NCBI RefSeq assembly: GCF_002878395.1
Contig: NC_061114.1
Location: forward strand, 170,142,170-170,206,169
Reading direction: 5' to 3'
DNA: 64,000 nt
DNA from: Capsicum annuum
Taxonomy: Eukaryota; Streptophyta; Magnoliopsida; Solanales; Solanaceae
Position 1 is the first letter of the stretch. Each line of letters opens with the position of its first letter. The notes beneath the pieces were generated by a model. The model searched no databases, was not told where the DNA came from, and was given only the letters and a program-made list of their open reading frames with translations. The translations under genes and the position numbers were made by a program. Of the stretch, positions 11,367 to 24,036 are shown piece by piece.

Positions 11367-13918
11367 AAGGTTAGATCATGTAAAAACTATAAAGCATTCA
11401 CAAAAAGAGAACATGACAACTTATATAATATTTTAATTTATTACATGTTCATCCACTTATACTATATTTATCCATCTTTTTAATTAGATGCATTTCTATT
11501 CTTGTTCCTGTTGATTATTCATCACCTTGTAACACATAAAATTTTGAACTTAAATTATGATAACTACCACAAATTTATGACACTTAACCTTCTCAACAAT
11601 CTCTACAACTTCAGTCAAGTACGAGTCAAGAGACAACAAGTCAAGTCAAAGCATGACCAAGTCAACAACCCTGACTCTAACAATATCCAAGTCAATAGAC
11701 CATGAATCCATCCATATCCATGTCAACAAACTATGACTCTAGCAATAAGAATCGAAAAATATATGACAAGTAATGGGCCACACAAGAATCCAAAATATAC
11801 CAAGCAATATCATAATCGAGTTCACTCAAGGAACCCACAACAATAACCATAACATAACTTAGTCCATCTGTGGAACTATTATAAACAATAATAATAGCAA
11901 TAATCATACACCAAGCTGAAGGAGAATTTTTTGTTCAGCGATCACACCTGGAATTTTTTTTCAAGAATCAACAAAAATACAACAAACTTTATTGATTGTC
12001 CTCCATGTACTACTTTCAAGGTACAAATGAGGAGCCAGGTACAATTGTTCTTGTAAGGAAAATATTTTTCTATGAAACTCATGATTTATGTGAGATCGTA
12101 CCAGTACTTGCACATACTTTTGAAATTCAATAGTGATTCCAAAGGTAAACTCTGCAGAATATTCAGTATTAGATCTTTGGGTAATGAAAATAATCATCAA
12201 CACCTGAAAATATAAGTAGAATGACACAATTTACAAACATACTTAAAAAGAAGCAATACAAAAAGAAGATAGAGAGAGATAAAGTTGCATAAGCCAGACC
12301 AAAGATATACGTAGAGAGTGAAAGCAAGAGAATGTATGATCTTTGAGAGACAGAGATAAAGAGTGTATCCAAATACAATTAAATATCATAACACAAAAGA
12401 TTGACATGATAGAATTAGGGAGGAGTTCTTGGTGTGGGGGATCTCGAGGTGTTTGGGGTTGAGTAGGGGTTTTGCATTGTTGGTGGGTGTGTTCTTTGAG
12501 AGAACCAAGCCAAAGAACATTGTCAATGAGATGATGCTGCATCGAGGACTTAGTCTTTATCCCTCTCTCACTAAAAAATCTTTTCACACTTCTCTTCATA
12601 TTCTTGAATAAGAAAAATAGATTAACCTTTTTAAAGACTTAGAATTGAAAAGATTAATAGATTTTGTTGAATGATTCCAGCAATTCCATGTATATTTGTA
12701 CACTAGTTTCTACGAACATGCTATGCACGTGTATTCTAGATGAATCAACATAGTTTTTTAAGATAGTATAAAAACTTTTAAAATATGTGATGAATAATTT
12801 GAGTTTAGTTTTAAAAAATAATACAAGCTCGAAATTAATAAGATTAAATCTATTTATTAATACTAACGCCCACACACATCTGACCAACACTCAAGTTTAA
12901 TGAAATGATAGAATAAAAGAAAAAGAGAATAAGAATATGGTGGTGAGTTGTTAAACTCATATGAATAAAACTCATAACTTACATGAACAAAAAAATGTGT
13001 CATCTAAGTGCATTTGGATTGATAGTACTAATATACTCATAAAAATTAGACGCAAGAAAATTCATACTCTTTCAATTTCATTCGTTACATCAATTGTCCA
13101 AATTATGAAATGAATAAAAATTAAACTTTCTCAAAATTAACCTACTCTTCAGTCACAAATAACTAATATACCATTATTTATTCTGCAAAAGCGAGGAAAC
13201 AAGTGGGATGAAACTAAGTGAAAAATACAAGATACAGAAACTCACTGTCGCTAAACTCTTCTGAATATAACTCTTATCTTTCATGAAGGAAAAATGTGTC
13301 ATTTAAGTGCATTTTAAATTTGAAGTTCTAGTAATTTTATGTGTTCATCGCAAAATAAATTTCAATAAATGTATAAATACACACACACACGCACTCCAAT
13401 GAAATCAAGAATTTTACAATTTGGTTTCTTCCTTGTAATCCCCAAAAGTGGTGCTACTACCTTTGCAAACTAATTGATCAGTACTCGATATAGATTTAAA
13501 ATAACATATTATTGTAGTGCAATTAATTATAAAATGTCACAAACTAAATTACTTGATCGTGAGTATACAACCTCTAATCTAACTATTTAAGAGAACCCCT
13601 TACCACTATTTAAGAGGATAAGGAAAAGTCTTTATTAAAACCCATAACTCATCATTATTACCACATTTTTACAAAAAGGAATCCAGAAAACAGAAAGCAC
13701 CTTACTATATGTCTAAACAGGTTCAACACCTTCAAAGTTAGAGAATACAACTAGGCAGAACATCTATAATGAGTGAGGTAAGTAGAAGCTGCCCGACGAT
13801 CACTATCCATATCAATCATGAGACCAATACTGATTCTTGCCAAAGTCTATGTCACAAAAAGGATATAACATGAATGGTATTAGTACAAACAACACGTACT
13901 TGTAGGTATCATCGCCGA
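11367..13918. repeat. Tandem unit B of the 2.55-kb repeat
   Basis: A full copy, colinear with unit A. A minus-strand frame at 11961-12227 (88 codons) is open here but carries stops in unit A, and the 118-codon frame at 12243-12599 is likewise frame-shifted in A. I therefore do not call a gene. A TTTTCAG followed by GTG is conserved on the minus strand in both units (near 9645 and 12205), which could be a splice acceptor or chance. Confidence 0.75.
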
Positions 13919-14455
13919 ATAAGGATTATATCATTCAAACAAAAAAAAATCATGAAAAGAAAAATGACAACTTATATAACAGTTTAATTTATCACAGTTT
14001 CATGAACTTATGCTAAGATCCCTTGTTTTAGTTAAGAGTATTTCCATTCTTATTCCTATTAAATATTTATCCTTATAAAAAATACAACGTTGAGCATAAA
14101 GTATAATAAATACCTCAAATTTATGACACTTAACCTTATGAACTAACTCTAAAACTTCAGACAAGTATGAGTCAAGAGACAACAAGTCATGTCAAACCAT
14201 GACCAAGTCAACAACCTTGAGTCTAACAATATTCAAGTCAACTGTCAATGACTCTAACCATATCCAAGTAAACAAACTATTACTTTGGCAGGAAGAATAA
14301 AAAATATATGACAAGTAATGGACCACAAAAGAATCCCAAATATACCAAGAAATATCAAAATCAGGTTCAATCAAAGAACCCACAATAATAACCATGACAT
14401 AACTTGGTCCATCTATGGAACTAATATGAACAACAATAATAGCAATAATCATATA
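13919..14455. repeat. Truncated tandem unit C of the 2.55-kb repeat
   Basis: It matches the first 540 bp or so of units A and B, including the CTTATATAA, CACTTAACCTT and CAAGTCAACAA phrases. Similarity stops just after TAGCAATAATCATAT, and unrelated sequence follows. Confidence 0.7.
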
Positions 14456-15431
14456 TCTAGTCCATTCGTGAAACTGTCAAACTCATACATATATGCTAAA
14501 GGTCTTATGGTTACCCACTAGTCATGACCCATGAGGGATGAGTTCTAATCTATGTATCATACTAGCGTGGTACACGATCCATCCAAAGAATCATATAAAG
14601 TAATTCCAAGAAGATATTGAAATTTTTGTACATCCAATAATAATGATCGATATAATAATAATCACCACCATAATTAGAATATGAAATCATACTTGTATAG
14701 ATAACAAGCCATAAATATAGCCTTATTATATGTAATTAACACTTAGGATATCATTTATCAACTAGATTACTTAAGTATTCATTTCATCAATAGAAAACTA
14801 TTCGATTACTTGGTCAACTCTTGTTAATCAATTCATGTAACAACAATCAGAGTTTAATATACTAAGTCCTATGTAGATATGAATCATTGGTTAAACTTAA
14901 TTCTAGCAGGTCTGAAAACCAATCCCTATCTTATTCATGTAATCATTATCAATCCATATTCATTAAATTCAAGTTATCATTTTAGAAGAGCAAGTCAACC
15001 AAAGATAGTCTAAAATCTAGTAATTCATTCATTAATCTAATCTCTTATTAATCATATGGAAACTAGGGATTTTTCCATTATATAGTAGACCTTACATTCA
15101 AGTCATTACTAGGTTCAAGACCTAAACTATTAGTCAATCATTCAAATGTATTAAACTTACAATCTAGATTTCATCATACTCTTTTATATCTTTCACTTCC
15201 TAATCCTTAGCCTATCATGATCTTAGTCTCTTAAGTTAAGTCACAAGCTCCTTATACCATAATAAGTCCTTGTCACTAACCTTAAGCAACATTAACTCAC
15301 ATTCTAGTCACATGCAATACCAAGTTCTCCCTCTTATGATAGTTAGAAAAAACCATCTAGTTAGCTAAAGACTGAAACACCAAGGCTAAAGGACACTCCT
15401 AGGTCAAGAGATAAGATAAAATGTAAGGCAG
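14456..15431. other. Unexplained AT-rich stretch
   Basis: No coding domain, LTR end or internal repeat was recognised. A segment near 14520-14590 (CCATGAGGGATGAG and following) has the feel of LTR sequence from another family. This stretch is the left flank of element 2 and does not resemble that element's right flank. Confidence 0.4.
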
Positions 15432-17641
15432 TGTAAGATCCTAGCTCATTTCAGCTCACTCTTGTATGTTAAAGGGTGGAGTTCAAGACTCAAAATATTT
15501 TACTAAGTGTTAAGACTTAGTCATTTATAAAGGTCTTAAACTTTGATGAATTTATTTTTAACCTTTCAGGCATCAGAAAGTTAATTTTTATGATGGTTCA
15601 TGATTCGAGAAGTCAACAGTACATCTCGGGTGAGTTTTAGAATTTTTAGACAAGTGTAACGCATATTCGGACTTCCAAAATAGCAGTTATAGGTGATTAG
15701 CCTATAGCGCCTACTCCAGTCCAGTGCCGGGGGAGCCCGTGATAGAGCCTTCAGCACCCACTCTATCATGCCTTATATATTTTCCAATTTTCAGTCACTT
15801 TTTTTAGGGTACTTAGGTCCTTATCCCTCACTTTAATTAAGCCAAAACACAGTATTTAGGTCCTAAAATAGCATTTTCTGTTATTTTTCTTAATTTCCTC
15901 AAATTGAAATCACCCTCTCTCAAGAACAAGCCACCTAAGCCCTTTCAGGCTTCAAGATAAAATCTCAAGAAATCCATCAAGAACTTCCAAGGATTCTTTT
16001 ATTAAGGTATGTTAAATATTCATTCATGGTTCCTTTTAACCCAAGGAGTGGAAGAACCTAATTTCAAGTTTTAAATTTATGATTTTCACATGTTCACATG
16101 AATTTTACCTATGAATTTCGATGAATCTCAATTTTATATCATGTTTCTATGAAATTGTTGTTATTATTAAACCCTACATATTTTGAATAGTACTTGTTCA
16201 CTAATTTAAGACTTAATTGGCGATTTTAGTGCAGAAATCATGCTATCTTTATAGGTTAAAACTATTTCTGTGCCTAAGTTCATTTATTTTAAGTGTTTGA
16301 TGAAATGTTTAAGAGATGAATTTTGAGAAAGGACTATCTATTATGCTTTTAAAGTTTTGGTATGCTTTTACTATTGATGTTATCAAGTCCCGGAGATTAT
16401 GAATACCTAAAAACATAGCTAGTTACTTAGTCTTTAGTATTTTTAAAAATAGTTTTGGATATATTAGAGTATTATCAGTTCAGCCAGTAGCTTATGTCAG
16501 TAAGCTTAGTTCAGTCTAGCAATTAGAGTCAGTTTAATTGGGAGTAGAATTTAGCACCAAACAAACCTAGAGATGGGGTCTCACTTGCTAGTTGATTGTG
16601 TGACCTTTATTAGTAGTCCCTATATTCCAGAACTACATATCTAATGTAGGTTTGAGATGTTAACCTACTATTTAAGGTTTGACGCATATCTCACTGGAGC
16701 ACCTGCCAGTAAAGGGTTACTCTTTAGTCCTTCAGGATTTAACTTCAGCGGATCCACATAACCAGTGTTAGTACCTATGGCACAGTACTAACACCCTTCC
16801 AACTAGGGTCACGGTTTGGACCCCAATTAGCTTATATTGAGTTATGTCAGTTAGATGATAGCTCCTATAATATTAGTCCAATAGTTAGTTTAGAGGTTAG
16901 TTTTCAGGCTTGCTTGACCAGGGCATATAGTTATTAGTTGTGCAGTACCAGTATTGCAGTACTTCAATTTACAAACTAGCCCAGTATCATGTCATATGTT
17001 TGGTCATGCATTCTCAAATTTTACAGTTTCATTACATACTATACATCAGTTATCTCATGCTATTTATTCATTCAGTTGTTATTCATGTATATGAGCCATG
17101 TATATTATCCTAACCCTATTTAGCATACCAGCACATTTAAGGTACTAACCATGTACTTATTTGTTGCGCTATGATGTCTCATATTATAGGTTTGGATGCT
17201 TATGTTCCCAACCGTACTTAGACATTCTAGTGTATTAGTAGTAGTAGCAGTGGTGAGTCCTCATATCTTGAGGACTTATTATATTTATTTATGTATTTCT
17301 TTCATCTTCAGTATTCAGCCGGAGTTAGTTGGGAACTTATCCCATCAAGTCCACAGTCAGTCAATTCAAAGGCTTTCCAACTTGTACAAATAGATAGTTT
17401 TTCAATCATTATTATTAGCTGTTTTATCAATATTAATAGTGTGCTTTAAGATGTCTTAAAACTATTATTTTGTATTGATTTTCAATTTTTAAAATATTAT
17501 GGCATCTTTTAGTTAACTTCTGCACATGTCTTTATTATTTTATGCAGTGCTCACAGTAGGTATCAACTTATGGGTTAGCTTGTAGTCCTTCAGAGCTATA
17601 AGCATCGTGTGGCGCCTAGGTTTTACCCTTGAGGAATTACA
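15432..17641 (+). repeat. 5' LTR of element 2
   Basis: 2210 bp, colinear with 24037-26280. It starts TGTAAGATCC and ends GAATTACA directly before the primer site. It contains a splice-donor-like AAG-GTATGTT at 16004-16013 and an ATTATAG acceptor-like site ending at 17189. Confidence 0.9.
16007..17189 (+). promoter_or_regulatory. Candidate leader intron in the element 2 LTR
   Basis: Donor AAG|GTATGTT at 16007 and a possible acceptor TCATATTATAG ending at 17189. The matching pair in the 3' LTR is 24645-25825, of nearly the same length. The donor motif is conserved in the LTRs of elements 1, 3 and 4 as well. Splicing is inference; no transcript evidence is available. Confidence 0.35.
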
Positions 17642-17643
17642 AA

Positions 17644-17662
17644 CTTTGTATTAGAGCCTAAG
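17644..17662 (+). other. Primer-binding site, element 2
   Basis: CTTTGTATTAGAGCCTAAG lies directly after the 5' LTR. It is a decayed TTGGTATCAGAGCCTAGG, the site complementary to initiator Met-tRNA. Confidence 0.8.
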
Positions 17663-18573
17663 ATTTTATAGTGTCCTAAGGAGTTTGAAAGTCGTGTTAA
17701 GTAGAGTTTTGTACATGGGTGTGAAGAATGCCATACTTATGGACAAGTGGCTACAAGATGTTATAGGAAAACTTTCCCTTTTTTTAGTATTCATGTCGTG
17801 CGATTGAGTATGAGCTCAATTTGAACTCTCCATCTAATATAATTTTAATTTTATTTAAAGAACATGCCTCCGAGAAAGACTAATCAAAGGAGAAATGAGA
17901 ATTAACCTACACCTGCACCTATTTAGGAAGATCCCCTAAACAAGCATATCTCATGCCGAATTTAGTGCGGTATTTACTACCTTAGCTCACTTTGTAGTAG
18001 CCCAGAATAATAAGCCAGCTACTGTCTCATTAGTTTCAATGGCTAATACTGCTACAATAAGGATTCTGGACTTCACTCGAATGAACCCTCCTCTATTTTA
18101 TGATCTAAGTCTGATTAGGATCCTCAGGAGTTTCTAAATATGGTTCATAAGGTAACTGATATTATAGGTATGACTTCTAGTGAGAGTGTAGATTTGGGTG
18201 TTTAGAAGTTGTAGAATATTTCTCACCTGGTATAAGTAGTGGAAGGGAAATAAGGGGTAGATGCAGGGTCTGTTGAATAGAAGAAGTTTGCTACAACTTT
18301 TGTAGATAGGTTCTTTCCCTTGGAGTTAAGGGAAGCTAAGGTGTAGGATTTTATTATTTGAGTCTGGGAAACATACGTGTAAAGAAGTATTCTCTTAAGT
18401 TTACTCTGCTAGCTAAGTATGCTCCTAATATTGTGTCTGAAGAAAGGTGTAGGATGAGTAAGCTCATCTCGAGTATGACTGATAGAATGGTAAAGGAGTG
18501 TAGGACAACAAAGTTGATTTAAGAGATGGAATTATTTAGGATGATGGTCCATTATCAACAGATTGAGGAGCAG

Positions 18574-18578
18574 AAGTG
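18574..18578. repeat. Target-site duplication, left copy, solo LTR
   Basis: AAGTG, identical to 20072-20076. Confidence 0.85.
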
Positions 18579-20071
18579 TGATGATAGGCGAAATTACGCG
18601 CCTATATCAATATATTTTGCCCATATTTTAGCCTAGTTTCGAGAACTAATTATCTATTTCGTACACTTTTAGTCCTTTTTCCTGTAAATGAGCTAACAAA
18701 TGTGATTAGGAAAGTTTCAGGTATAAATGATGCAAAATACAGCAATTTATGGCTTACTTGACGCAAAAGAAAGCTCACAAACGAGATGGAAAGGAGCTGG
18801 ACGCATAAAGGACTAAATCTGCTGCATGGAAAATCTGTCCCGGGCTAAAACAGCATTTCTGAAGACTTTGGGACTTACAGACACAAAGCTGGATTTTTGC
18901 CATAATACATTAACCTAGTGCAATTAGGTTATGTGTTTCATCATTCTATTTGGATTATAATTTTGTAACCTTACCCTAGTACAATTGGGTCAAGGATTTC
19001 ATTAGTATATTAGGATTTGGTTATTTATTTTATTAGTTTAGTAGGAGTAGGATAGGAGTATTATAAATACCCTATCATGTTAGAGATTTTAGAGAGGGGA
19101 GGAGACATTCTGACAATTCATTCATCTCCTTACAATTAAGACATCTTCCTACAACCCATTCTCAATTCTTCATTCTTCTACTCTTAAATTCCACAACAAG
19201 AGAATCGTTACTTGCTACGGAATCACTAAAACCACACGCCAAACACCTACTATTCACGCCATCCACCATGCAAAACGTGATATCCTTCGCATTCATGGGT
19301 AACTAAATCTCTTAGTTGGGGTTATGGAAGCCGAATGAGTTACTATCTATAGCTATGAGTTTGTGAGTTCAAGACAAGTATATTGCTTATATCATTATTC
19401 TCTTCATCTTAAATCTACATTCTTTGCGGTTCAAACACAAGAACACGCCATTCTAACATCTAACCTGTTCGAGAGAAAGGTTATTTGTCTAGAAAAGAAG
19501 ACGCATAGACCAACGCCAGTCTAACATCTGACTTGTTCGAGAGAAAAGTTATTTGTCTGGAAAAGAGATAATGTCAAGGTAGTAGGACACCCTTTCCTAT
19601 TAAAAAGCTAGTGCCGTACCTGGACTAACTTCTTGGAGAATTCGTACCGTTAGTCACGCTTTAAGCTCGAGAGAGTTAAAGTGAAATAGTCCTTGTTTAG
19701 GTCGAGAGACGCTTGGATTTACCATCGACTACAATTCTCTATAAGCAATTACATGTCAAGACTCTACACACTCATAGCCAATAGAGACGTATACCTCAGA
19801 AGGTGGACATAACCCCAACGCCTCAATTCTCATTGTTTACAACACACGTGACAATCTCTCTTTATTTTGCTATTTTCAGTTCTTACATTCTTGTTTTGGT
19901 TACATACTACAATCCCCCCTTTCCTACGAGACTTGCACTAAAAGTCTAGTAATTTCTCTTGCTTGTTGGCCAAGCTATTCTCTGTGGGATCGATACCCAA
20001 CCCAGGTTGGGTTCTATATTTGCTAACGACCGCTTTACACTCCCACGAGAGCTGTAGATTGAGCGTTATCA
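18579..20071. mobile_element. Solo LTR of an unrelated LTR retrotransposon
   Basis: A 1493-bp insertion with termini TGAT and ATCA, flanked by a perfect AAGTG duplication. Joining the flanks restores gag colinearity with element 3, which confirms an insertion. It has a TATA box (TTATAAATAC, 19061-19070). Its right end runs GGGATCGATACCC, then CTAACGACCGC and CGTTATCA, a style I associate with Athila/Tat-type LTRs (inference, weak). An internal duplication of period 68 covers about 19448-19575, with CTAACATCT and GAGAGAAA shared by the two copies. I see no internal coding region, so a solo LTR left by LTR-LTR recombination is the simplest reading. Confidence 0.8.
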
Positions 20072-20076
20072 AAGTG
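20072..20076. repeat. Target-site duplication, right copy, solo LTR
   Basis: AAGTG, identical to 18574-18578. Gag text resumes directly after it. Confidence 0.85.
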
Positions 20077-20476
20077 TAAGGAAAAAAATAGAGAATAAGA
20101 AATCCAGAACAAGTAGCCTTTTAGTTTTTTTCATAGACGAAGTCAGAGTATGGTAACCTTCCTTAATTCCATCAGAAATCTTTAGCCCCAACTCCATCTT
20201 CAGCTAGTATGCCTGCACCTAAGTTCAAAAATGATACTCGGGATAGGGTGTCAGGCCCTAAGCCCTAGAAAAGTGTGAACAATGGTCGCACAAATCCTCT
20301 TTATGAGAAATACAATAAAAACCATCAGGGTGTGCCTAAAAACCACAGAGTGGTCAGAAGGGTCAGTCCAGTCGTCCCATAATTCCATCCAATCACCAAC
20401 TCAGTAAGATGTTGCTTCAAGTGGCACCACTGGTCAGTGCCCAAATAGATTGTATGCACTTCTGTCCCAATAGGAT

Positions 20477-21030
20477 TAAGAAAATTCTCTTCATATGGTT
20501 ACTGGTATATTACATGTCTTTCATTTATATGTTTATGCTTTGTTAGATCTTGGAGCCCCTCTTTCTTTTGTAACCATTTAGATAGCTATTAATTTAAGTG
20601 TTAGTCCTGAGACATTAGCAGAACCCTTCTAAGTATCTACCTTAGTAGGAGCCTCTATTATAGCCAGGTAGGTATACACGAATTGTCCAGTCACAATATC
20701 CTGGATATTCACTTTCGTTGATCTTGTAGAGTTAGAGATGACTGATTTTAATGTCATTCTCGACATGGATTGCTCCACTCATGCTACGCTTTAGTTGATT
20801 TCAGAAACAGAGTTGCTCATTTCCAGTTTTCAAATGAACAAGTCCTTGAATGGAAGGGTAGTACTTTTGCACTTAGGGGTCATCTTGTTTCATACCTTAG
20901 AGAGAGCAAAATGATATCCAAGGGGTGTATCTACCATCTTGTCTGAGTTAAAGACTCTAGTTCAAAAAATCCAAATCTCGATTCAGTTTCCGTGGAAAGG
21001 GAATTTCCAAATGTGTTTCCCAAAGACCTT
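20477..21030 (+). pseudogene. Retropepsin-type protease, element 2
   Basis: Reads YALLDLGAPLSFVT near 20532-20575, where the active-site Asp and the Gly-Ala are present, though the residue between them is Leu. Further on comes MTDFNVILDMDWS near 20735-20780, the ILGMDWL hallmark with Gly replaced by Asp. Stops interrupt it (for example TAG near 20580). The linker to RT follows, with an FPDVFPKDLPGVPP-like stretch near 21005-21050. Role and order are as in element 1. Confidence 0.78.
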
Positions 21031-22480
21031 CCTGGAGTTCCTCCTTAAAGGGAAATTGAATTCTAAATTGACCTCTTTCTAGATACCCAACCTATCTCTA
21101 TTTCACCATACAAAATGGCTCCAACTAAACTCAAAGAGTTCAAAGAACAATTAAGAGACATTCTAGATAATGGATTTATCAGGCCCAGTGTTTCCCCATG
21201 GGGCACTCCAGTTCTTTTTGTGCGAAAGAAAGATGGTTCTCTTAGGATGTGCATTAATTACCATCAATTGAATAAGGTCACAATCAAGAATAAATATCCA
21301 CTCCCTAGAATTGATGACTTGTTCGACCAACTTTAGGGTACCAGTTATTTCTCTAAGATAGACCTCAGATTCGGCTATCATCAGGTTAGAGTCAAAGAAT
21401 ATGACATTTCAAAAATATCTTTCAGAACTCGGTATGGTCACTTTGAATTACTAGTCATGTCCTGTGGTCTAGCTAATTCCCCAAAAACTTTCTTGGACTT
21501 GATGAACTGAGTGTCCAAACAGTACATGGACATGTTTATCATAGTCTTTATAGATGATATCCTTGTCTATTCCCTTAATGAAAATGATCATGCAGACCAC
21601 TTTAGAATAGTATTACAGACTCTTCGAGCCCACTAGTTGTTCGTTAAGTTCAGTAAGTACAAATATTTAAGACCAGTAGCCTTCTTTGGCTATCAGATAT
21701 TAAGAGTTTTCTGTGTTTGGCTGGCTATTATAGATGGTTTGTTAAAGGGTTTTCATCAATTGCATATGTCTAGATTGACTTAGAAGAAATTCATGTTTTA
21801 GTGGTCAGAGTCCTATGAGAAGAGTTTTTAGAAGTTGAAGACTCGACTTACTTTAGCCTTATTTTTTAGCTATTTGATGGTACAGATAGATTCGTTGTTT
21901 ACTATGATGCCACACGAGTTGGTCTGGGTAGTGTTTTGATGCAAAGAGGTAAGGTCATAACTTATGCCTCTAGGCAGCTTAAACCTCATGAAAAGAATTA
22001 TCCCACCCAAGATATTGAGTTAGCAGTTGTTGTTTTTGCCTTGAAAATTTAGAGGCATTATCTATATAGGGTACATATTGATGTGTTCATGGATCACAGG
22101 ATCTTGTAGTATGTGTTTTCACAAAGAGAGTTAAATATTTACTAGAGAAGGTGGTTAGAATTGTTAAAAGTTTATGATATGAGTGTTTTGTATCATCCGG
22201 GCAAGGCCAATGTAGTGGTAGATGCCCTTAGTAGATTGTCCATGGGTAATGTGGCTCATGTTAAGAGTGATAAGAAGAAGTTTGTTTAGGAGGTTTATTA
22301 GTTGGCTAGATTAGATGTTTGTTTAGTTTAATCAGCTAAGGGTAGTGTATAGGTTCTGAATAATTTAGAATCTTCTTTGGTTGTCGAACTGAAAGAAAAA
22401 CAAGATAGAGATCCCAGTCTAGTTAAGTTGAAGGAATCAGTCAGAGATCAGAAAGTAGAGGTTTTCTCCTAAGGGGGATA
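21031..22480 (+). pseudogene. Reverse transcriptase and RNase H, element 2
   Basis: A clean 73-codon piece at 21115-21336 opens with [15 protein letters not shown] and includes [18 protein letters not shown] and [17 protein letters not shown] follows where element 5 has CAG. The catalytic block [14 protein letters not shown] lies at 21532-21573. After FFGYQ near 21695 a deletion removes the segment that in element 5 covers [11 protein letters not shown]; text resumes with DIKSFLCLAGYYRWFV. The RNase H region has [13 protein letters not shown] near 21962-22000 and GKANVVVDALSRLSMG near 22200-22245. Stops, deletion and frameshifts make it nonfunctional. Confidence 0.83.
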
Positions 22481-23400
22481 TGGTGTGTTTTGTTGCCAGG
22501 GTATACTATGTGTGCTATGTGTCGATATGTTGAGATACCAAATTCTTGCAGAAGCACATGGTGCATGTTATTCTATTCACCCAGGCACCACTAAGTTATA
22601 CCATGATTTGAGGGAAATCTAGTGGTTGTGTGGCATAAAGAGAGATATTATAGAGTTTGTAGCCAAGTGTGCTAATTATCAGTAGGTTTAGGTTAAGAAC
22701 CAAAGGCCTAGTGGCACTATGCAGGAGTTCATCATTCCCTCTTAGAAGTGGGAAGAGGTGAACATGGATTTTGGGATAGGGTTTCCTTGTTCACATCACC
22801 AACATGATTCAATTTTGGTAATTGTAGACAAAATGACCAAATCATCCTATTTCTTATCAGTCCATACCTCTTATTTAGTAGAGGACTATGCCAAGCTCTA
22901 TATTAGAAAGTTGGTTAGGTTGAATGGAGTCCCGTTGTCTATCATTTTAGATAGGGGTACTCAGTTTACTTCTCACTTTTGGAGAGCTTTTTAGAAGGTT
23001 CTTGGTACCCAAGTCTGTCACATCACAGCCTTTCACCCTCAGGTAGATTATCAGGTAGAGAGGACCATTTAGAGGACATGTTGATAGCTTGTGTTATCAA
23101 CTTTAAGGGTATTTAGGATGATCATTTTCCATTGATTTAGTTTTCTTATAATAAAAATTATCATTCCAGTATTCAGATGGCTCTATTTAAGGTTCTTTAT
23201 AGAAGAAGGTGTAGATCTCTTATCGATTGGTTTGTAGTAGGTGAGACCATGTTGATAGATTCAGTATTTAGTGCATTTGAGAAAGTTTAGCTAACCAGAT
23301 AAAGGCTTAAGATAGCCCAAAGTCGAAAAAAATTCTATGCAGATGTGAGGAGGAGAGATCTTAAGTTTGAGGTTGGCGACTTAGTTTATTTGTGAATCTC
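22481..23400 (+). pseudogene. Integrase, element 2
   Basis: The zinc-binding part reads HPGTTKLYHDLRE near 22580-22618 and KCANYQ near 22665-22682, in which the last zinc ligand is Tyr (codon 22677-22679) instead of Cys. The core opens with VNMDFGIGFP at 22758 in a clean 78-codon stretch and includes KMTKSSYFLSVHTSYLVEDY and [21 protein letters not shown] then stands where element 1 has a Gln codon. The Glu segment survives as VERTI near 23055. Further right frameshifts accumulate. It would insert cDNA into the genome but is dead here. Confidence 0.82.
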
Positions 23401-23790
23401 TCCTATTAAAAGAGTGAAGAGATTTGGTAAAATAGGGAAACTCAGTCCTGAATATGTAGGCCCTTATAGGATCTTAAGTCATTTTTGATAGGTAGCTTAT
23501 GAGCTTGAGTTTTCTGTAGAGTTGACATCAGTCCATCCAGTGTTCCATCTGTCCTTGTTAAATTAGTGTATTGATGACCTAGCTTTGGTTGTTCCTTTAA
23601 CAAGTACAAATGTTTAGGGTAGTCTTTCTTAAAAAGAAATCCCAGTTGAGATCCTTGATCATCAAAATTGTAGACTGAGGAACAAATAGGTTCCATTGGT
23701 CAATGTTCTTTGGCAGAATCAATCCGTTAGGGAGCTACTTGGGAAGTAGAAGCATACATGCGTACCAAGTACACTCACCTCTTCTCTGAA
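23401..23790 (+). pseudogene. Integrase C-terminus with chromodomain-like tail, element 2
   Basis: Reads FGKIGKLSPEYVGPYRIL-like text near 23420-23470, then TSVHPVFHLSLLN near 23530-23565 and PVEILDHQN near 23640-23668. It ends with VPLVNVLWQNQSV near 23690-23730, the same tail found in elements 1, 3 and 5. Several stops interrupt it (TAG or TGA). The tail ends before the polypurine tract, leaving about 230 bp of untranslated sequence that contains the short phrase GGACGAATGTT shared by the family. Confidence 0.75.
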
Positions 23791-24020
23791 AACTCAGAAT
23801 CAACTCATGTTAATGGTTTTTCACAGATTATTTCTTTTCCATTCTTAGTCCTAGGCACGTGCTCATATTTTTTTCATTGCATGTTTTTATGAATCAGTTA
23901 AGTCAGTCACCATATTTCAGACTCAGTCATGTCATCATGTTTTCAGTTATGCATGCTCAGCATATACCTCAGTACCTCTATATTTCTTATCTTAATCAGT
24001 CTTATTTAAGGACGAATGTT

Positions 24021-24036
24021 TTCAAGGGGGAGATAT
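24021..24036 (+). other. Polypurine tract, element 2
   Basis: TTCAAGGGGGAGATAT ends exactly at the 3' LTR start. The run GGGGGAGAT is a good plus-strand primer. Confidence 0.85.

Larger units (their letters stand above)
17864..20476 (+). pseudogene. gag, element 2, split by a solo LTR
   Basis: Starts at ATG 17864 with MPPRKTNQRRNEN, the same opening as element 3. Recognisable pieces follow: the MNPP motif near 18080, FVDRFFPLELREAK near 18300-18340, and FSLKFTLLAKYAPN-like text near 18390-18430. At 18578 the frame is cut by a 1493-bp solo LTR and resumes at 20077 with KEKNRE-like text that matches element 3's gag near 38870. The downstream part reads RDRVSGPKP and GRTNPLYEKYNKNHQG. It then joins CA-KPQSGQKGQSSR, so the zinc knuckle present in element 3 is deleted near 20320-20345. 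Gag would form the particle; here stops, insertion and deletion disable it. Confidence 0.82.

Noticed and set aside
11961..12227. 88-codon minus-strand frame with a possible upstream splice acceptor
   Set aside because: The same frame carries several stops in unit A. It is only worth revisiting if transcripts map here.
12243..12599. 118-codon minus-strand frame in tandem unit B
   Set aside because: The matching part of unit A is frame-shifted and shorter, and no domain is visible, so conservation as protein is not supported.
14520..14600. An LTR end or gene promoter in the unexplained AT-rich stretch
   Set aside because: No TG/CA termini, primer site or partner repeat were found in the window; it stays unassigned.
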